From the NCBI RefSeq assembly GCF_900094585.1, contig NZ_FMAG01000011.1, forward strand, positions 1 through 64,000: a stretch of DNA of 64,000 nucleotides. The letters are read 5' to 3'. The stretch comes from Martinezella multihospitum. Lineage in GTDB: Bacteria > Pseudomonadota > Alphaproteobacteria > Rhizobiales > Rhizobiaceae. The notes under the pieces are model-generated. The model was given only the letters and a program-made list of their open reading frames with translations, was not told the DNA's origin and made no database searches. Of this stretch, positions 33,144-41,533 are shown one piece after another. How positions within the stretch are numbered: the first letter of the stretch is position 1; every line of letters begins with the position of its first letter. The position numbers were made by a program, and so were the translations under genes.

Positions 33144-34250
33144 ATGAAATTTCTCGATGAAGCAAAAGTCTTTATTCGCTCAGGCGACGGCGGCGCGGGC
33201 AGCGTTTCCTTCCGGCGCGAGAAGTTCATCGAATTCGGCGGCCCCGATGGCGGCGATGGCGGCCGTGGCGGCGATGTCTGGGTCGAGGCCGTCAACGGCT
33301 TGAACACGCTGATCGATTTTCGCTATCAGCAGCATTTCAAGGCCACGATCGGCACGCATGGCATGGGCAAGAACCGCGCCGGCGCCAAGGGCGAAGATGT
33401 GACGCTGAAGGTGCCCGTCGGCACACAGATCTTCGAGGAAGACGGCGAAACCCTGATCTGCGACATCACGCAGGAAGGTCAGCGTTTCCGTCTCGCCGCC
33501 GGCGGCAATGGCGGTTTCGGCAACGCCTATTTCAAATCCTCGGTCAACCAGGCGCCGGATTGGGCCAATCCCGGCCTGCCAGGCGAGGAAAAGACCATCT
33601 GGCTACGGCTGAAGCTGATCGCCGATGCCGGCCTAGTCGGCCTGCCGAATGCCGGCAAGTCCACCTTTCTCGCGGCCGTCAGCCGCGCGCGGCCGAAGAT
33701 CGCCAACTATCCGTTCACGACGCTGCATCCCAATCTCGGCGTTGCCACCATCGACGGCCAGGAGTTTATTCTGGCCGACATTCCCGGCCTGATCGAAGGC
33801 GCCCACGAGGGCGTCGGCATCGGCGACCGCTTCCTCGGCCATGTCGAGCGCACCCGCGTGCTGCTGCATCTGGTCTCCGCCCAGGAAGAGAAGGTCGGCA
33901 AGGCCTACAAGACCGTCAAGCACGAGCTTGAAGCCTACGGCAACAGCATTCCTGACAAGCCTGAAATCGTCGCGCTGTCGCAGATCGACGTGGTGGACGA
34001 GGAAACGCTGAAGAAGAAGACGCGCGAACTGGCGCGGGCCTGCGGCAAGACGCCCTTCCAGATTTCCGCCGTCACCGGTCGCGGCATGACCGAAGTGCTG
34101 CGCGCCCTGCGCGACGTCATCGTCGAAGCCAATGCGGGCGAAGCGGACAAACCGGCAAAGTCCCCCAAGGTACGGCACCGTGATTTGCAGCCTTCCGACG
34201 ATGAAGGCGCCGACGAGCGTCTTAGTGAAGACGGGGATCATCAGGGATGA
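33144..34250 (+). CDS. obgE: GTPase ObgE/CgtA
   Basis: 368 residues. The Gly-rich Obg fold occupies the first 158 residues (R-S-G-D-G-G-A-G-S-V-S-F-R-R-E-K and G-G-P-D-G-G-D-G-G-R-G-G). The G domain follows with G1 G-L-P-N-A-G-K-S-T, G3 D-I-P-G-L-I-E-G-A-H, a G4-region L-S-Q-I-D-V (canonical N/T-K-x-D is altered, as usual in alphaproteobacterial Obg) and G5 I-S-A-V-T-G. The acidic C-terminal tail is short. It acts in late 50S ribosome maturation and stress response. It overlaps proB by 4 bp (ATGA). Confidence 0.96.
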   Translation: MKFLDEAKVFIRSGDGGAGSVSFRREKFIEFGGPDGGDGGRGGDVWVEAVNGLNTLIDFRYQQHFKATIGTHGMGKNRAGAKGEDVTLKVPVGTQIFEEDGETLICDITQEGQRFRLAAGGNGGFGNAYFKSSVNQAPDWANPGLPGEEKTIWLRLKLIADAGLVGLPNAGKSTFLAAVSRARPKIANYPFTTLHPNLGVATIDGQEFILADIPGLIEGAHEGVGIGDRFLGHVERTRVLLHLVSAQEEKVGKAYKTVKHELEAYGNSIPDKPEIVALSQIDVVDEETLKKKTRELARACGKTPFQISAVTGRGMTEVLRALRDVIVEANAGEADKPAKSPKVRHRDLQPSDDEGADERLSEDGDHQG

Positions 34251-35416
34251 CTGCCCGCAAGCCGCTCGACCGCTACCGCCGCATCGTCATCAAGATCGGC
34301 TCCGCCCTCCTGGTCGATCGCAAGACCGGCTTGAAGAAATCCTGGCTCGACGGCATGTGCGCAGACATCGCCGCATTGAAGGCCAAGGGCATTGATGTTC
34401 TGGTCGTCTCCTCGGGCGCGATCGCGCTCGGTCGCTCGGTGCTCGATCTGCCCTCCGGCGCGCTGAAGCTGGAGGAGAGCCAGGCGGCAGCGGCCGTCGG
34501 TCAGATTTCGCTGGCCCGCGCCTGGTCGGAAAGCCTGTCGCATGACGATATCGTCGCCGGCCAGATTCTGCTGACACTTGGCGACACCGAAGAGCGCCGG
34601 CGCTACCTCAACGCCCGCGCCACCATCAACCAGCTGCTGAAGATCGGCGCGGTGCCGATCATCAACGAGAACGATACGGTCGCGACCAGTGAAATTCGCT
34701 ATGGCGACAATGATCGCCTGGCCGCTCGGGTCGCAACCATGACCGGCGCCGATCTTCTGGTGCTGCTGTCGGATATTGACGGACTCTATACCGCCCCGCC
34801 TCATCTCGATCCGCAGGCGAAATTCCTCGATACCATCGGCGAGATCACGCCTGAGATCGAAGCCATGGCCGGCGGCGCCGCTTCGGAACTGTCGCGCGGC
34901 GGCATGCGCACCAAGATCGATGCCGGCAAGATCGCAACGGGTGCTGGCTGCGCCATGATTATCGCATCGGGCAAGACCGACCGGCCGCTGAACGCAATCG
35001 AAAACGGCGCCCGCTCTTCCTGGTTCGCGCCGTCAGGTACGCCCGTCACCGCCCGCAAGACCTGGATTGCCGGCCAGCTGCAGCCGGCCGGTGAGCTACA
35101 TGTCGACGATGGCGCCGTCACGGCGCTCGGCGCCGGCAAGAGCCTGCTGCCCGCCGGTGTCCGTAAAGTCGTCGGCCATTTCGGCCGCGGCGACACCGTC
35201 GCTGTCATCGGCCCCTCCGGCCGCGAGATCGCTCGCGGCCTTGTCGGCTACGATGCCGAAGAGGCCCGCCAGATCACCGGTCGTAAATCGGCTGAGATCG
35301 AGGCGATCCTCGGCTATGCCGGCCGCGCCGCCATGGTGCATCGCGACGACCTCGTCATGACCGCTTCCGTCAAGGCGAGGGCCGAGAAATCGAAGAAGGA
35401 TGAAGCTCATGCTTGA
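34247..35416 (+). CDS. proB: Glutamate 5-kinase
   Basis: 389 residues. The amino-acid kinase domain has I-V-I-K-I-G-S-A-L-L-V, V-S-S-G-A-I-A-L-G and I-N-E-N-D-T-V-A; a PUA domain covers about 290-370 (G-A-V-T-A-L-G-A-G-K-S-L-L-P-A-G-V). It phosphorylates glutamate in the first step of proline synthesis and is usually feedback-inhibited by proline. Overlaps obgE by 4 bp and proA by 8 bp, so the three are translationally coupled. Confidence 0.96.
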   Translation: MTARKPLDRYRRIVIKIGSALLVDRKTGLKKSWLDGMCADIAALKAKGIDVLVVSSGAIALGRSVLDLPSGALKLEESQAAAAVGQISLARAWSESLSHDDIVAGQILLTLGDTEERRRYLNARATINQLLKIGAVPIINENDTVATSEIRYGDNDRLAARVATMTGADLLVLLSDIDGLYTAPPHLDPQAKFLDTIGEITPEIEAMAGGAASELSRGGMRTKIDAGKIATGAGCAMIIASGKTDRPLNAIENGARSSWFAPSGTPVTARKTWIAGQLQPAGELHVDDGAVTALGAGKSLLPAGVRKVVGHFGRGDTVAVIGPSGREIARGLVGYDAEEARQITGRKSAEIEAILGYAGRAAMVHRDDLVMTASVKARAEKSKKDEAHA

Positions 35417-36692
35417 TACTGTCGCACAAAGCCCCGACATCGACGTGCTGATGAACGATATCGGCCGCAAGGCCCGGGCTGCGTCGCGACCTCTAGCCTT
35501 CGCGTCGACGGAGAGCAAGAACAAGGCATTGAACGCCATGGCGGATGCCATTCTCGCTCGCAAGGATCATATCCTCGCCGAAAACGCCAAAGACCTGAAA
35601 GACGTGGAAGGCACGGATATGCTCGCCTCCTTCGTCGATCGGCTGACGCTGAACGACAAGCGCGTCGCCGAGATGGCAGACGGCATTCGCGCCGTTGCTG
35701 CCCTCGCCGATCCCGTCGGCGAAGTCATCGCAGCCTGGGATCGCCCCAACGGCCTGAAGATCGAGCGCGTCCGCACGCCGCTCGGCGTTATCGGCGTCAT
35801 CTTCGAAAGCCGGCCGAACGTGACGGCCGATGCCGGTGCGCTGTGCCTGAAGGCCGGCAACGCCGTCATCCTGCGCTGCGGCAGCGATTCGCGCCGCTCC
35901 TCGCAAGCCATTCACGATTGCCTGGTCGAGGGGCTGAAAGCAGCCGGCCTGCCGGAACATGCGATCCAGCTCGTGCCTGTCAGCGATCGCGCCGCCGTCG
36001 GCGCCATGCTGCGGGGCCTCGAAGGCAATATCGACGTCATCGTACCGCGCGGCGGCAAGAGCCTGGTCGGTCGCGTGCAGACCGAGGCGCGCGTGCCGGT
36101 CTTTGCCCATCTCGAAGGCCTCTGCCACATCTATATCGACGCCTCGGCCGATCTCGACATGGCGAAAGCCATCGTCGTCAACGCCAAGATGCGCCGCACG
36201 GGCATCTGCGGCGCCGCCGAAACGCTGCTGGTCGACAAGAAGGTCGCCTCCACCCATCTGAAGCCGCTGCTCGACGGCCTTGCCGCGGCCGGCTGCGAAA
36301 TCCGTGGCTCCGCCGATGTGTTGAAGCTTGCTCCTGGCCTGAAGGCGGCAACGGAAGAGGATTGGACGACGGAGTATCTGGCCGCCATCATCTCTGTCGC
36401 ACTGGTCGACGGCATTTCCGGCGCGATCGGCCATATCGGCAAATATTCGTCGAACCATACCGAGGCAGTCATCGCCGAAGATCCCGCAGTGGTCGAACGC
36501 TTCTTTACCGAAATCGATTCGGCGATCCTGCTGCACAATGCCTCGACGCAATTTGCCGATGGCGGCGAATTCGGCATGGGCGCGGAAATCGGCATCGCCA
36601 CCGGCAAGATGCATGCACGCGGGCCTGTTGGCGTCGAGCAGCTCACCTCCTTCAAATACCGCGTGCGCGGCACCGGACAGATACGGCCCTGA
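35409..36692 (+). CDS. proA: Gamma-glutamyl phosphate reductase
   Basis: 427 residues from ATG 35409, chosen because AAGGA (35396-35400) is 8 bp upstream; ATG 35400 is inside that site. It is an aldehyde-dehydrogenase-fold enzyme: P-L-G-V-I-G-V-I-F-E-S-R-P-N-V-T, catalytic Cys in M-R-R-T-G-I-C-G-A-A-E-T-L-L-V-D, and H-A-R-G-P-V-G-V-E-Q-L-T at the C-terminus. It reduces glutamyl-5-phosphate to the semialdehyde, the second step of proline synthesis. Confidence 0.96.
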   Translation: MLDTVAQSPDIDVLMNDIGRKARAASRPLAFASTESKNKALNAMADAILARKDHILAENAKDLKDVEGTDMLASFVDRLTLNDKRVAEMADGIRAVAALADPVGEVIAAWDRPNGLKIERVRTPLGVIGVIFESRPNVTADAGALCLKAGNAVILRCGSDSRRSSQAIHDCLVEGLKAAGLPEHAIQLVPVSDRAAVGAMLRGLEGNIDVIVPRGGKSLVGRVQTEARVPVFAHLEGLCHIYIDASADLDMAKAIVVNAKMRRTGICGAAETLLVDKKVASTHLKPLLDGLAAAGCEIRGSADVLKLAPGLKAATEEDWTTEYLAAIISVALVDGISGAIGHIGKYSSNHTEAVIAEDPAVVERFFTEIDSAILLHNASTQFADGGEFGMGAEIGIATGKMHARGPVGVEQLTSFKYRVRGTGQIRP

Positions 36693-36693
36693 C

Positions 36694-37311
36694 GTGCTGA
36701 CAGAAGAGGTCGATCAACGCTATCTGCGCATGCCCCATGCCGAGCGCGGCATGGTGGTCGGTCTTTTCGGCGGTTCGTTCAACCCGCCGCATGGTGGTCA
36801 TGCGCTGGTAGCCGAGATCGCCATTCGCAGGCTTGGTCTCGACCAGCTCTGGTGGATGGTGACGCCGGGCAATCCGCTGAAGAGCCATAATCACCTGGCG
36901 CCGCTTGCCGAGCGTATCGCGCTCAGCGAGCAGATCCTCCACAATCCGCGTATCAAGGTGACGGCCTTCGAGCAGACGCTTGGGCTGAGCTACACGGCCA
37001 ATACGCTGGCCCATGTGAAGGCGCGCAATCCCCATATCCATTTCATCTGGATCATGGGCGCCGACAGCCTGAACACGTTTCATCGCTGGCAGAAATGGCA
37101 GGAAATCGCCCGCACCTTCCCGATCGCCGTCATCGACCGGCCGGGATCGACGCTCTCCTATCTCTCGGCCAAAATGGCCAAGACGTTCCACTACGCTCGC
37201 GTCGATGAAGACGACGCCCGCGTACTCTGGAAGAAGCGCGCGCCGGCCTGGACCTTCATCCACGGACCACGCTCAACGCTCAGCTCGACAGCCTTGCGTG
37301 CCGCTCAATAA
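36694..37311 (+). CDS. nadD: Nicotinate-nucleotide adenylyltransferase
   Basis: 205 residues from GTG 36694, one base after the proA stop; ATG 36730 or 36751 are alternatives. The nucleotidyltransferase motif G-L-F-G-G-S-F-N-P-P-H-G-G-H is near the start, W-M-V-T-P-G-N-P-L-K and W-I-M-G-A-D-S-L follow, and I-S/T-S-T-x-L-R appears as L-S-S-T-A-L-R at the C-terminus. It forms nicotinate adenine dinucleotide for NAD synthesis. Last gene of the obgE-proB-proA-nadD run. Confidence 0.94.
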   Translation: MLTEEVDQRYLRMPHAERGMVVGLFGGSFNPPHGGHALVAEIAIRRLGLDQLWWMVTPGNPLKSHNHLAPLAERIALSEQILHNPRIKVTAFEQTLGLSYTANTLAHVKARNPHIHFIWIMGADSLNTFHRWQKWQEIARTFPIAVIDRPGSTLSYLSAKMAKTFHYARVDEDDARVLWKKRAPAWTFIHGPRSTLSSTALRAAQ

Positions 37312-37337
37312 TTTCGCCGATTTTTTGGAAAAGTCCG

Positions 37338-37462
37338 GAAAATAAAAAGCCCGACGCGGGAGGAGGATGCGTCGGGCTTTTGAACCTGATCAGCAACTGG
37401 GAGGAGGAGAGTTGCTGATCCATATCGAACGGCATTGGGAGGAGGAGATCGCCGTTTCGATG
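37338..37462 (-). ncRNA. Three-hairpin sRNA with CUCCUCC loops (alpha-r14/NfeR1-like)
   Basis: On the minus strand three successive stem-loops each expose an anti-Shine-Dalgarno loop CTCCTCCTCCC or TCCTCCTCCC. Hairpin 1 pairs TCGAAACGGC with GCCGTTCGA (37425-37460), hairpin 2 has an 11-bp perfect stem GATCAGCAACT/AGTTGCTGATC (37388-37420), and hairpin 3 is a perfect 13-bp terminator stem AAAAGCCCGACGC/GCGTCGGGCTTTT (37345-37381) followed by TTTTTATTTT. A CATAAT -10-like hexamer lies at 37464-37469. This is the architecture of rhizobial alpha-r14 RNAs, which bind mRNA ribosome-binding sites in trans. Exact 5' end and targets are inferred. Confidence 0.8.
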
Positions 37463-37783
37463 ATTATGTTTTACCAGATTTTACCGATTGATAAATGGTC
37501 GATTGCGCAATGCAGCAATGCATATTGCGCATGGCTATGAAAATTTTCTGCCCAAAAAACGCTTCTTTTGCAAATTTGGCACGATTTCATTTTCGTGGAC
37601 GGCACTCGCTCCGTGGCTCAAAGCCCTAAGATCCCACGGTTCGTAACGTTACGTCTCGCTTCGTGAGCGTTCGCCAATCCAGTGGGCAAATTCAGCCATG
37701 CATTTTTGCGGCACGCAACCCTACTCATATGCGTTGTAATGTTGAAAATCCATAAAATACGTAGGGTTACGCGATCATATCGC

Positions 37784-37805
37784 GATGTATTTTTCTAAAT
37801 ACATC
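37784..37805. promoter_or_regulatory. Inverted repeat before modA, candidate Mo-box (ModE site)
   Basis: GATGTATTT-ttct-AAATACATC, a perfect 9-bp inverted repeat with 4-bp centre, 66-87 bp upstream of the modA start. A second palindrome GCGAT-cat-ATCGC overlaps its left side (37771-37783). Position and A/T-rich dyad form fit a ModE operator. The rest of 37463-37870 has a CGTAACGTTACG palindrome near 37640 and no gene. Confidence 0.55.
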
Positions 37806-37870
37806 CCTAGCCAAGCTTGTCGCGCCGTTATATCTCTCGAAACATGTCGACATCTTTGGGGAGAAATAAG

Positions 37871-38668
37871 ATGGCTACCAGCCGACGCAAATGGATCAAG
37901 CTTGCCACCGCCGCGCTATCAGCCGCATGGCTCGGTCTCTCGGTTACGCCGACACCGGCATTTGCTGCCGAAAAGATCGTCGTCTTTGCGGCCGCCAGCA
38001 TGAAGAACGCGCTCGACAACGCCGATGCCGCCTTCATCAAGGAAACCGGCAAGGAAGTCACCGTCTCCTATGCAGCGAGCGGCCCGCTCGCCAAGCAGCT
38101 TGAAAACGGCGCACCGGCCGATGTCTTCATCTCCGCCGACACCAACTGGATGGATTATGTCGCCGGCAAGAAGCTGATCAAGGACGACAGCCGAGTCAAC
38201 CTGCTGGGCAACAAGCTCGTTCTCGTCGCCGCCAAGGATAAGGCGAAGCCAGTCGAGATCAAACAGGGCTTTGATCTGGCTAACCTTCTCGGCGACGGCC
38301 GCCTGGCGATCGGCCAGCCGGAATCCGTGCCGGCCGGCAAATACGGCAAAACGGCGCTGGAAAAGCTGGGCGTCTGGTCATCGGTTGAAAAGAAGGTCGC
38401 CGGCGCCGAGAGCGTGCGCGCCGCCCTCGCCCTGGTTTCGCGCGGCGAGGCGCCCTATGGCATCGTCTATCAGACCGATGTCTCGGCCGATCCGGGCATT
38501 GCCGTCGTTGGCACCTTCCCGGCCGACAGCCACCCGCCGATCGTCTATCCCTTTGCCATCACCGCCAGCAGCAAGAACCCGGACGTACAAGCCTATTTTG
38601 ACTACCTGAAATCGGCTAAGGCTGTTCCCTTCTTCGAGCATGAGGGCTTCACCATCCTGAAGCAGTGA
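37871..38668 (+). CDS. modA: Molybdate ABC transporter substrate-binding protein
   Basis: 265 residues from ATG 37871, with GGGGAGA upstream. A signal peptide ends T-P-A-F-A-A-E. The mature start I-V-V-F-A-A-A-S-M-K-N-A-L and Y-A-A-S-G-P-L-A-K-Q-L-E-N-G-A-P-A-D-V-F-I-S-A-D are ModA hallmarks, and the oxyanion ligands Ser, Ser, Ala, Val and Tyr (Y-G-I-V-Y-Q-T-D) are all placed as expected. It captures molybdate or tungstate in the periplasm for ModBC. Confidence 0.95.
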   Translation: MATSRRKWIKLATAALSAAWLGLSVTPTPAFAAEKIVVFAAASMKNALDNADAAFIKETGKEVTVSYAASGPLAKQLENGAPADVFISADTNWMDYVAGKKLIKDDSRVNLLGNKLVLVAAKDKAKPVEIKQGFDLANLLGDGRLAIGQPESVPAGKYGKTALEKLGVWSSVEKKVAGAESVRAALALVSRGEAPYGIVYQTDVSADPGIAVVGTFPADSHPPIVYPFAITASSKNPDVQAYFDYLKSAKAVPFFEHEGFTILKQ

Positions 38669-38751
38669 GCGTCATCACCGCAGATCAGGCATGAGGTTCG
38701 ATATCAGGCTCGCCGACCGTGGCGGGCCTGAGATGTTTTAAGGGGCGGAAT

Positions 38752-39453
38752 TTGGACGCATTGGGTTTGAGCAGCGACGAATGGACAGCCATAGAGCTGA
38801 GCCTGCACGTTTCCATCGTCGCCATGCTGGTGAGCCTGCCCTTCGGCATCGGCGCCGCATATCTGCTGGCGCGCGGGCGCTTCTGGGGCAAGTCGATCCT
38901 CAACGGCCTCATTCACCTGCCGCTGATCCTGCCGCCGGTCGTCACCGGCTTCATCCTTCTCATTCTCTTCGGTCGCAAAGGGCCGATCGGCTCGCTGTTC
39001 GAGCAATATCTCGGCCTCGTCTTCTCGTTCCGCTGGACGGGTGCGGCACTTGCCTGTGGCGTCATGGGCTTTCCGCTGATGGTGAGAAGCATCCGCCTGT
39101 CGATCGAGGCCGTCGACCGCAAGCTCGAGGAAGCCGCCGGCACTTTGGGCGCCAATCCCGCCTGGACCTTCCTGACCGTGACTTTGCCGCTGATCCTGCC
39201 CGGCATCATCGCCGGCATGATCCTGTCTTTCGCCAAGGCCATGGGTGAATTCGGCGCCACGGTCACTTTCGTCTCCAACATTCCCGGTGAGACCCAGACT
39301 CTGTCTTCGGCGATCTATACCTTCACCCAGGTTCCGGGCGGCGATGCCGGCGCTATGCGGCTGACCATCGTCGCCATCATCATTTCCATGGCAGCCCTGC
39401 TTGCCTCGGAATTCCTTGCCTACCTCGCTGGCCGCAGGGTGGATTTCGAATGA
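38752..39453 (+). CDS. modB: Molybdate ABC transporter permease
   Basis: 233 residues if started at TTG 38752 (AAGGGGCGG upstream); the frame is open from 38719. Five membrane segments, L-P-L-I-L-P-P-V-V-T-G-F and the EAA loop E-A-A-G-T-L-G-A-N-P-A-W-T-F are typical of ModB. F-A-K-A-M-G-E-F-G-A-T-V-T-F and P-G-E-T-Q-T-L-S complete the family pattern. It overlaps modC by 4 bp. Confidence 0.93.
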   Translation: MDALGLSSDEWTAIELSLHVSIVAMLVSLPFGIGAAYLLARGRFWGKSILNGLIHLPLILPPVVTGFILLILFGRKGPIGSLFEQYLGLVFSFRWTGAALACGVMGFPLMVRSIRLSIEAVDRKLEEAAGTLGANPAWTFLTVTLPLILPGIIAGMILSFAKAMGEFGATVTFVSNIPGETQTLSSAIYTFTQVPGGDAGAMRLTIVAIIISMAALLASEFLAYLAGRRVDFE

Positions 39454-40523
39454 CGCTCTTTGTCGACATCCGCCATCGCCTCGGCGCCTTCTCACTGGAG
39501 GCTTCATTCACCTCGGAGGGTGGCGTAACAGCTCTTTTCGGCCGTTCCGGCTCCGGCAAGACGTCGATCGTCCGCATCATCGCCGGTCTGACGCGCCCCG
39601 ATCACGGCCGCGTCAGCCTCGACGATACGGTGCTCGCCGACACTGACAGGCAGATTTTTGTGCCGCGCCACCGCCGCCGCTTCGGCTATGTCTTCCAAGA
39701 GGCGCGGCTCTTCCCACACCTCTCCGTGCGGCAAAACCTCAATTACGGCCGCTGGTTCGCCCCCAAGAGCGGGCGCGGCGAAAGCTTTGACGGCGTCGTC
39801 GATCTTCTCGGCATTTCGGCCTTGCTCGATCGCCGGCCGGCAAAACTTTCCGGCGGCGAAAAGCAGCGTGTCGCGATCGGCCGCGCGCTGCTCTCTTCGC
39901 CGCGGCTTTTGCTGATGGACGAGCCGCTTGCTGCGCTCGACGAAGCCCGCAAGGCGGAAATCCTGCCCTATCTCGAGCGGCTGCGCGACGAAACGAAGAT
40001 CCCGATCATCTACGTCAGCCACTCCATCGCCGAGGTGGCGCGGCTTGCCAATCGCGTCGTCGTCATGCGCGACGGCAAGGTCGAGACCATCGGCTCCGCT
40101 GTCGACATCTTCAGCCAGCTCTCCGGCCCACTGGCGGCAGACCGGCGCGAAGCCGGCGTGTTGCTGGAAGGCCGCGTCGAAGCGATCGACGATCGCCATC
40201 ACCTGACCATGGTCGCCTTAAAGGCGGCAAAACTCATCGTGCCGGGTCAGGCGGCTGCCGTCGGCAAGACCGTGCGCGTTCATATTCCCGCCCGCGACGT
40301 CATGCTGGCGACCGCCCGGCCCGAGGGCCTCAGTGCCCTCAATATTCTCGATGGCGAAGTGCTGGGCATCGGCACGGCCGCCGACGGGACGGCGGAGGTC
40401 AGGGTCGACTGTGGCGGCGACATCGTTACTGCCCGCATCACGCAATTTTCAGCCGAACGGCTGGAGCTGCGCATCGGGCTGCCGGTCCATGCGGTCATCA
40501 AGACCGTGGCGCTCGAACATTAG
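39450..40523 (+). CDS. modC: Molybdate ABC transporter ATP-binding protein
   Basis: 357 residues. Walker A G-R-S-G-S-G-K-T-S, Q-loop V-F-Q-E-A-R-L-F-P-H-L, signature L-S-G-G-E-K-Q-R-V-A-I-G-R-A, Walker B L-L-L-M-D-E-P-L-A-A-L-D and switch His in V-S-H-S. The C-terminal third is a Mop/TOBE molybdate-binding domain. The Q-loop E-A-R-L-F-P-H-L is specific to ModC. Its 3' end overlaps the opposite-strand ModE-like gene by 4 bp. Confidence 0.94.
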   Translation: MTLFVDIRHRLGAFSLEASFTSEGGVTALFGRSGSGKTSIVRIIAGLTRPDHGRVSLDDTVLADTDRQIFVPRHRRRFGYVFQEARLFPHLSVRQNLNYGRWFAPKSGRGESFDGVVDLLGISALLDRRPAKLSGGEKQRVAIGRALLSSPRLLLMDEPLAALDEARKAEILPYLERLRDETKIPIIYVSHSIAEVARLANRVVVMRDGKVETIGSAVDIFSQLSGPLAADRREAGVLLEGRVEAIDDRHHLTMVALKAAKLIVPGQAAAVGKTVRVHIPARDVMLATARPEGLSALNILDGEVLGIGTAADGTAEVRVDCGGDIVTARITQFSAERLELRIGLPVHAVIKTVALEH

Positions 40524-40906
40524 TCAGGATTTTTTGAAGAAGCGTCCGCCAAGCTGCGATTGGCTTCGAGCCAGTTCAGATCATCGGCGATTGCCGCGCG
40601 CAGCGTCGTTTCCATGCCACGAAAGCGCCGCAACAACTCCTCGCCGAACGGTGTCAGCGCAGCGCCGCCACCCTTCTGGCCGCCTCGCTGCGATTCCACC
40701 ACCGGTTCGCGGAACATGTGATTGAGTTCGCTGATGAGCAGCCAGGCGCGACGATAGGACATGTCCATGGCGCGGCCGGCGGCCGATATCGAGCCGGTCT
40801 CCTGAATATGCTCGAGGAGCTCCATCTTGCCGCGCCCCAGCCGATCCTGCCCCGAAAAGCTGATGCGGAGAATGGGCTTCAACGATGGCTGCGGAGCGTC
40901 GGTCAT
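40520..40906 (-). CDS. modE: ModE-like winged-helix regulator lacking the molybdate domain
   Basis: 128 residues, only the N-terminal DNA-binding domain of ModE: K-M-E-L-L-E-H-I-Q-E-T-G-S-I-S-A-A-G-R-A-M-D-M-S-Y-R-R-A-W type helix-turn-helix, then G-G-x-x-G-G-G-A-x-L-T. The two C-terminal Mop domains that bind molybdate in E. coli ModE are absent. Such short forms occur in several alphaproteobacteria. It is tail-to-tail with modC. The inverted repeat before modA is a candidate target. Confidence 0.85.
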   Translation of the reverse strand: MTDAPQPSLKPILRISFSGQDRLGRGKMELLEHIQETGSISAAGRAMDMSYRRAWLLISELNHMFREPVVESQRGGQKGGGAALTPFGEELLRRFRGMETTLRAAIADDLNWLEANRSLADASSKNPD

Positions 40907-41074
40907 GGCACCTGTAACGGTTTGGTCTCAATGGTTTATAGGCGGCTTTCACGCGCCTGTACATGCCGGAGAGAATGGACGGGAGACGCCATCAGCCTAT
41001 CTGATTTCCAATGCAGCGGCACACTCCAAGCAGGAATGGCACGAGCTTTGACCTTCGCTTGGACGGGAAAATCG

Positions 41075-41374
41075 ATGCCGCCTTATATCATCTCCGACGT
41101 CACGGTGCGCGATGCCGAAGCCTTCCAGATCTACGGGAGCCGTGCAACCGCCTCCATAGCCCAACATGGCGGGCGCTATCTCGTTCGAGGCGGCCCGATC
41201 GAACAGCTGGAGGGTGGCCGGTCACCGCAAGCGATCGTGATCGTCGAGTTTCCCGACATCGAGCGAGCGAAAGCCTGGTATTGCTCACCCGAATATGCGC
41301 TTGCCCTCGAGGTTCGCGACCAAGCGCTCAGCCGTAACCCCATTCTTGTCGACGGAGTGAGCCCCGAAATCTGA
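41075..41374 (+). CDS. DUF1330 family protein
   Basis: 99 residues from ATG 41075. M-P-P-Y-I-I-S-D-V-T-V-R-D-A-E-A-F, H-G-G-R-Y-L-V-R-G-G and V-I-V-E-F-P-D-I-E-R-A-K-A-W-Y are the DUF1330 (ferredoxin-like, dimeric alpha/beta barrel) pattern. Function unknown. It is between the mod genes and rsfS with its own short upstream gap. Confidence 0.82.
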   Translation: MPPYIISDVTVRDAEAFQIYGSRATASIAQHGGRYLVRGGPIEQLEGGRSPQAIVIVEFPDIERAKAWYCSPEYALALEVRDQALSRNPILVDGVSPEI

Positions 41375-41533
41375 TTTTTGGCCTTCGCTGCAGAGATTCA
41401 TCCATATCTGGTGCAAAAGAGCCCCGTTCAGACACAAATCCTTGTCCCGAACGCCCGAAGTTGAGGGCTTGCGTCTTGAAACCTTAATGCTTTGATGCCT
41501 ATCTTTATAACGTGATCGACTCAGATCACTCAC

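Noticed and set aside
37325..37460. The GGGAGGAGG repeats as a minisatellite or CRISPR-like array
   Set aside because: The repeats are only the loops of three different stem-loops with unrelated stems, and the last has a terminator; an sRNA on the minus strand explains them better.
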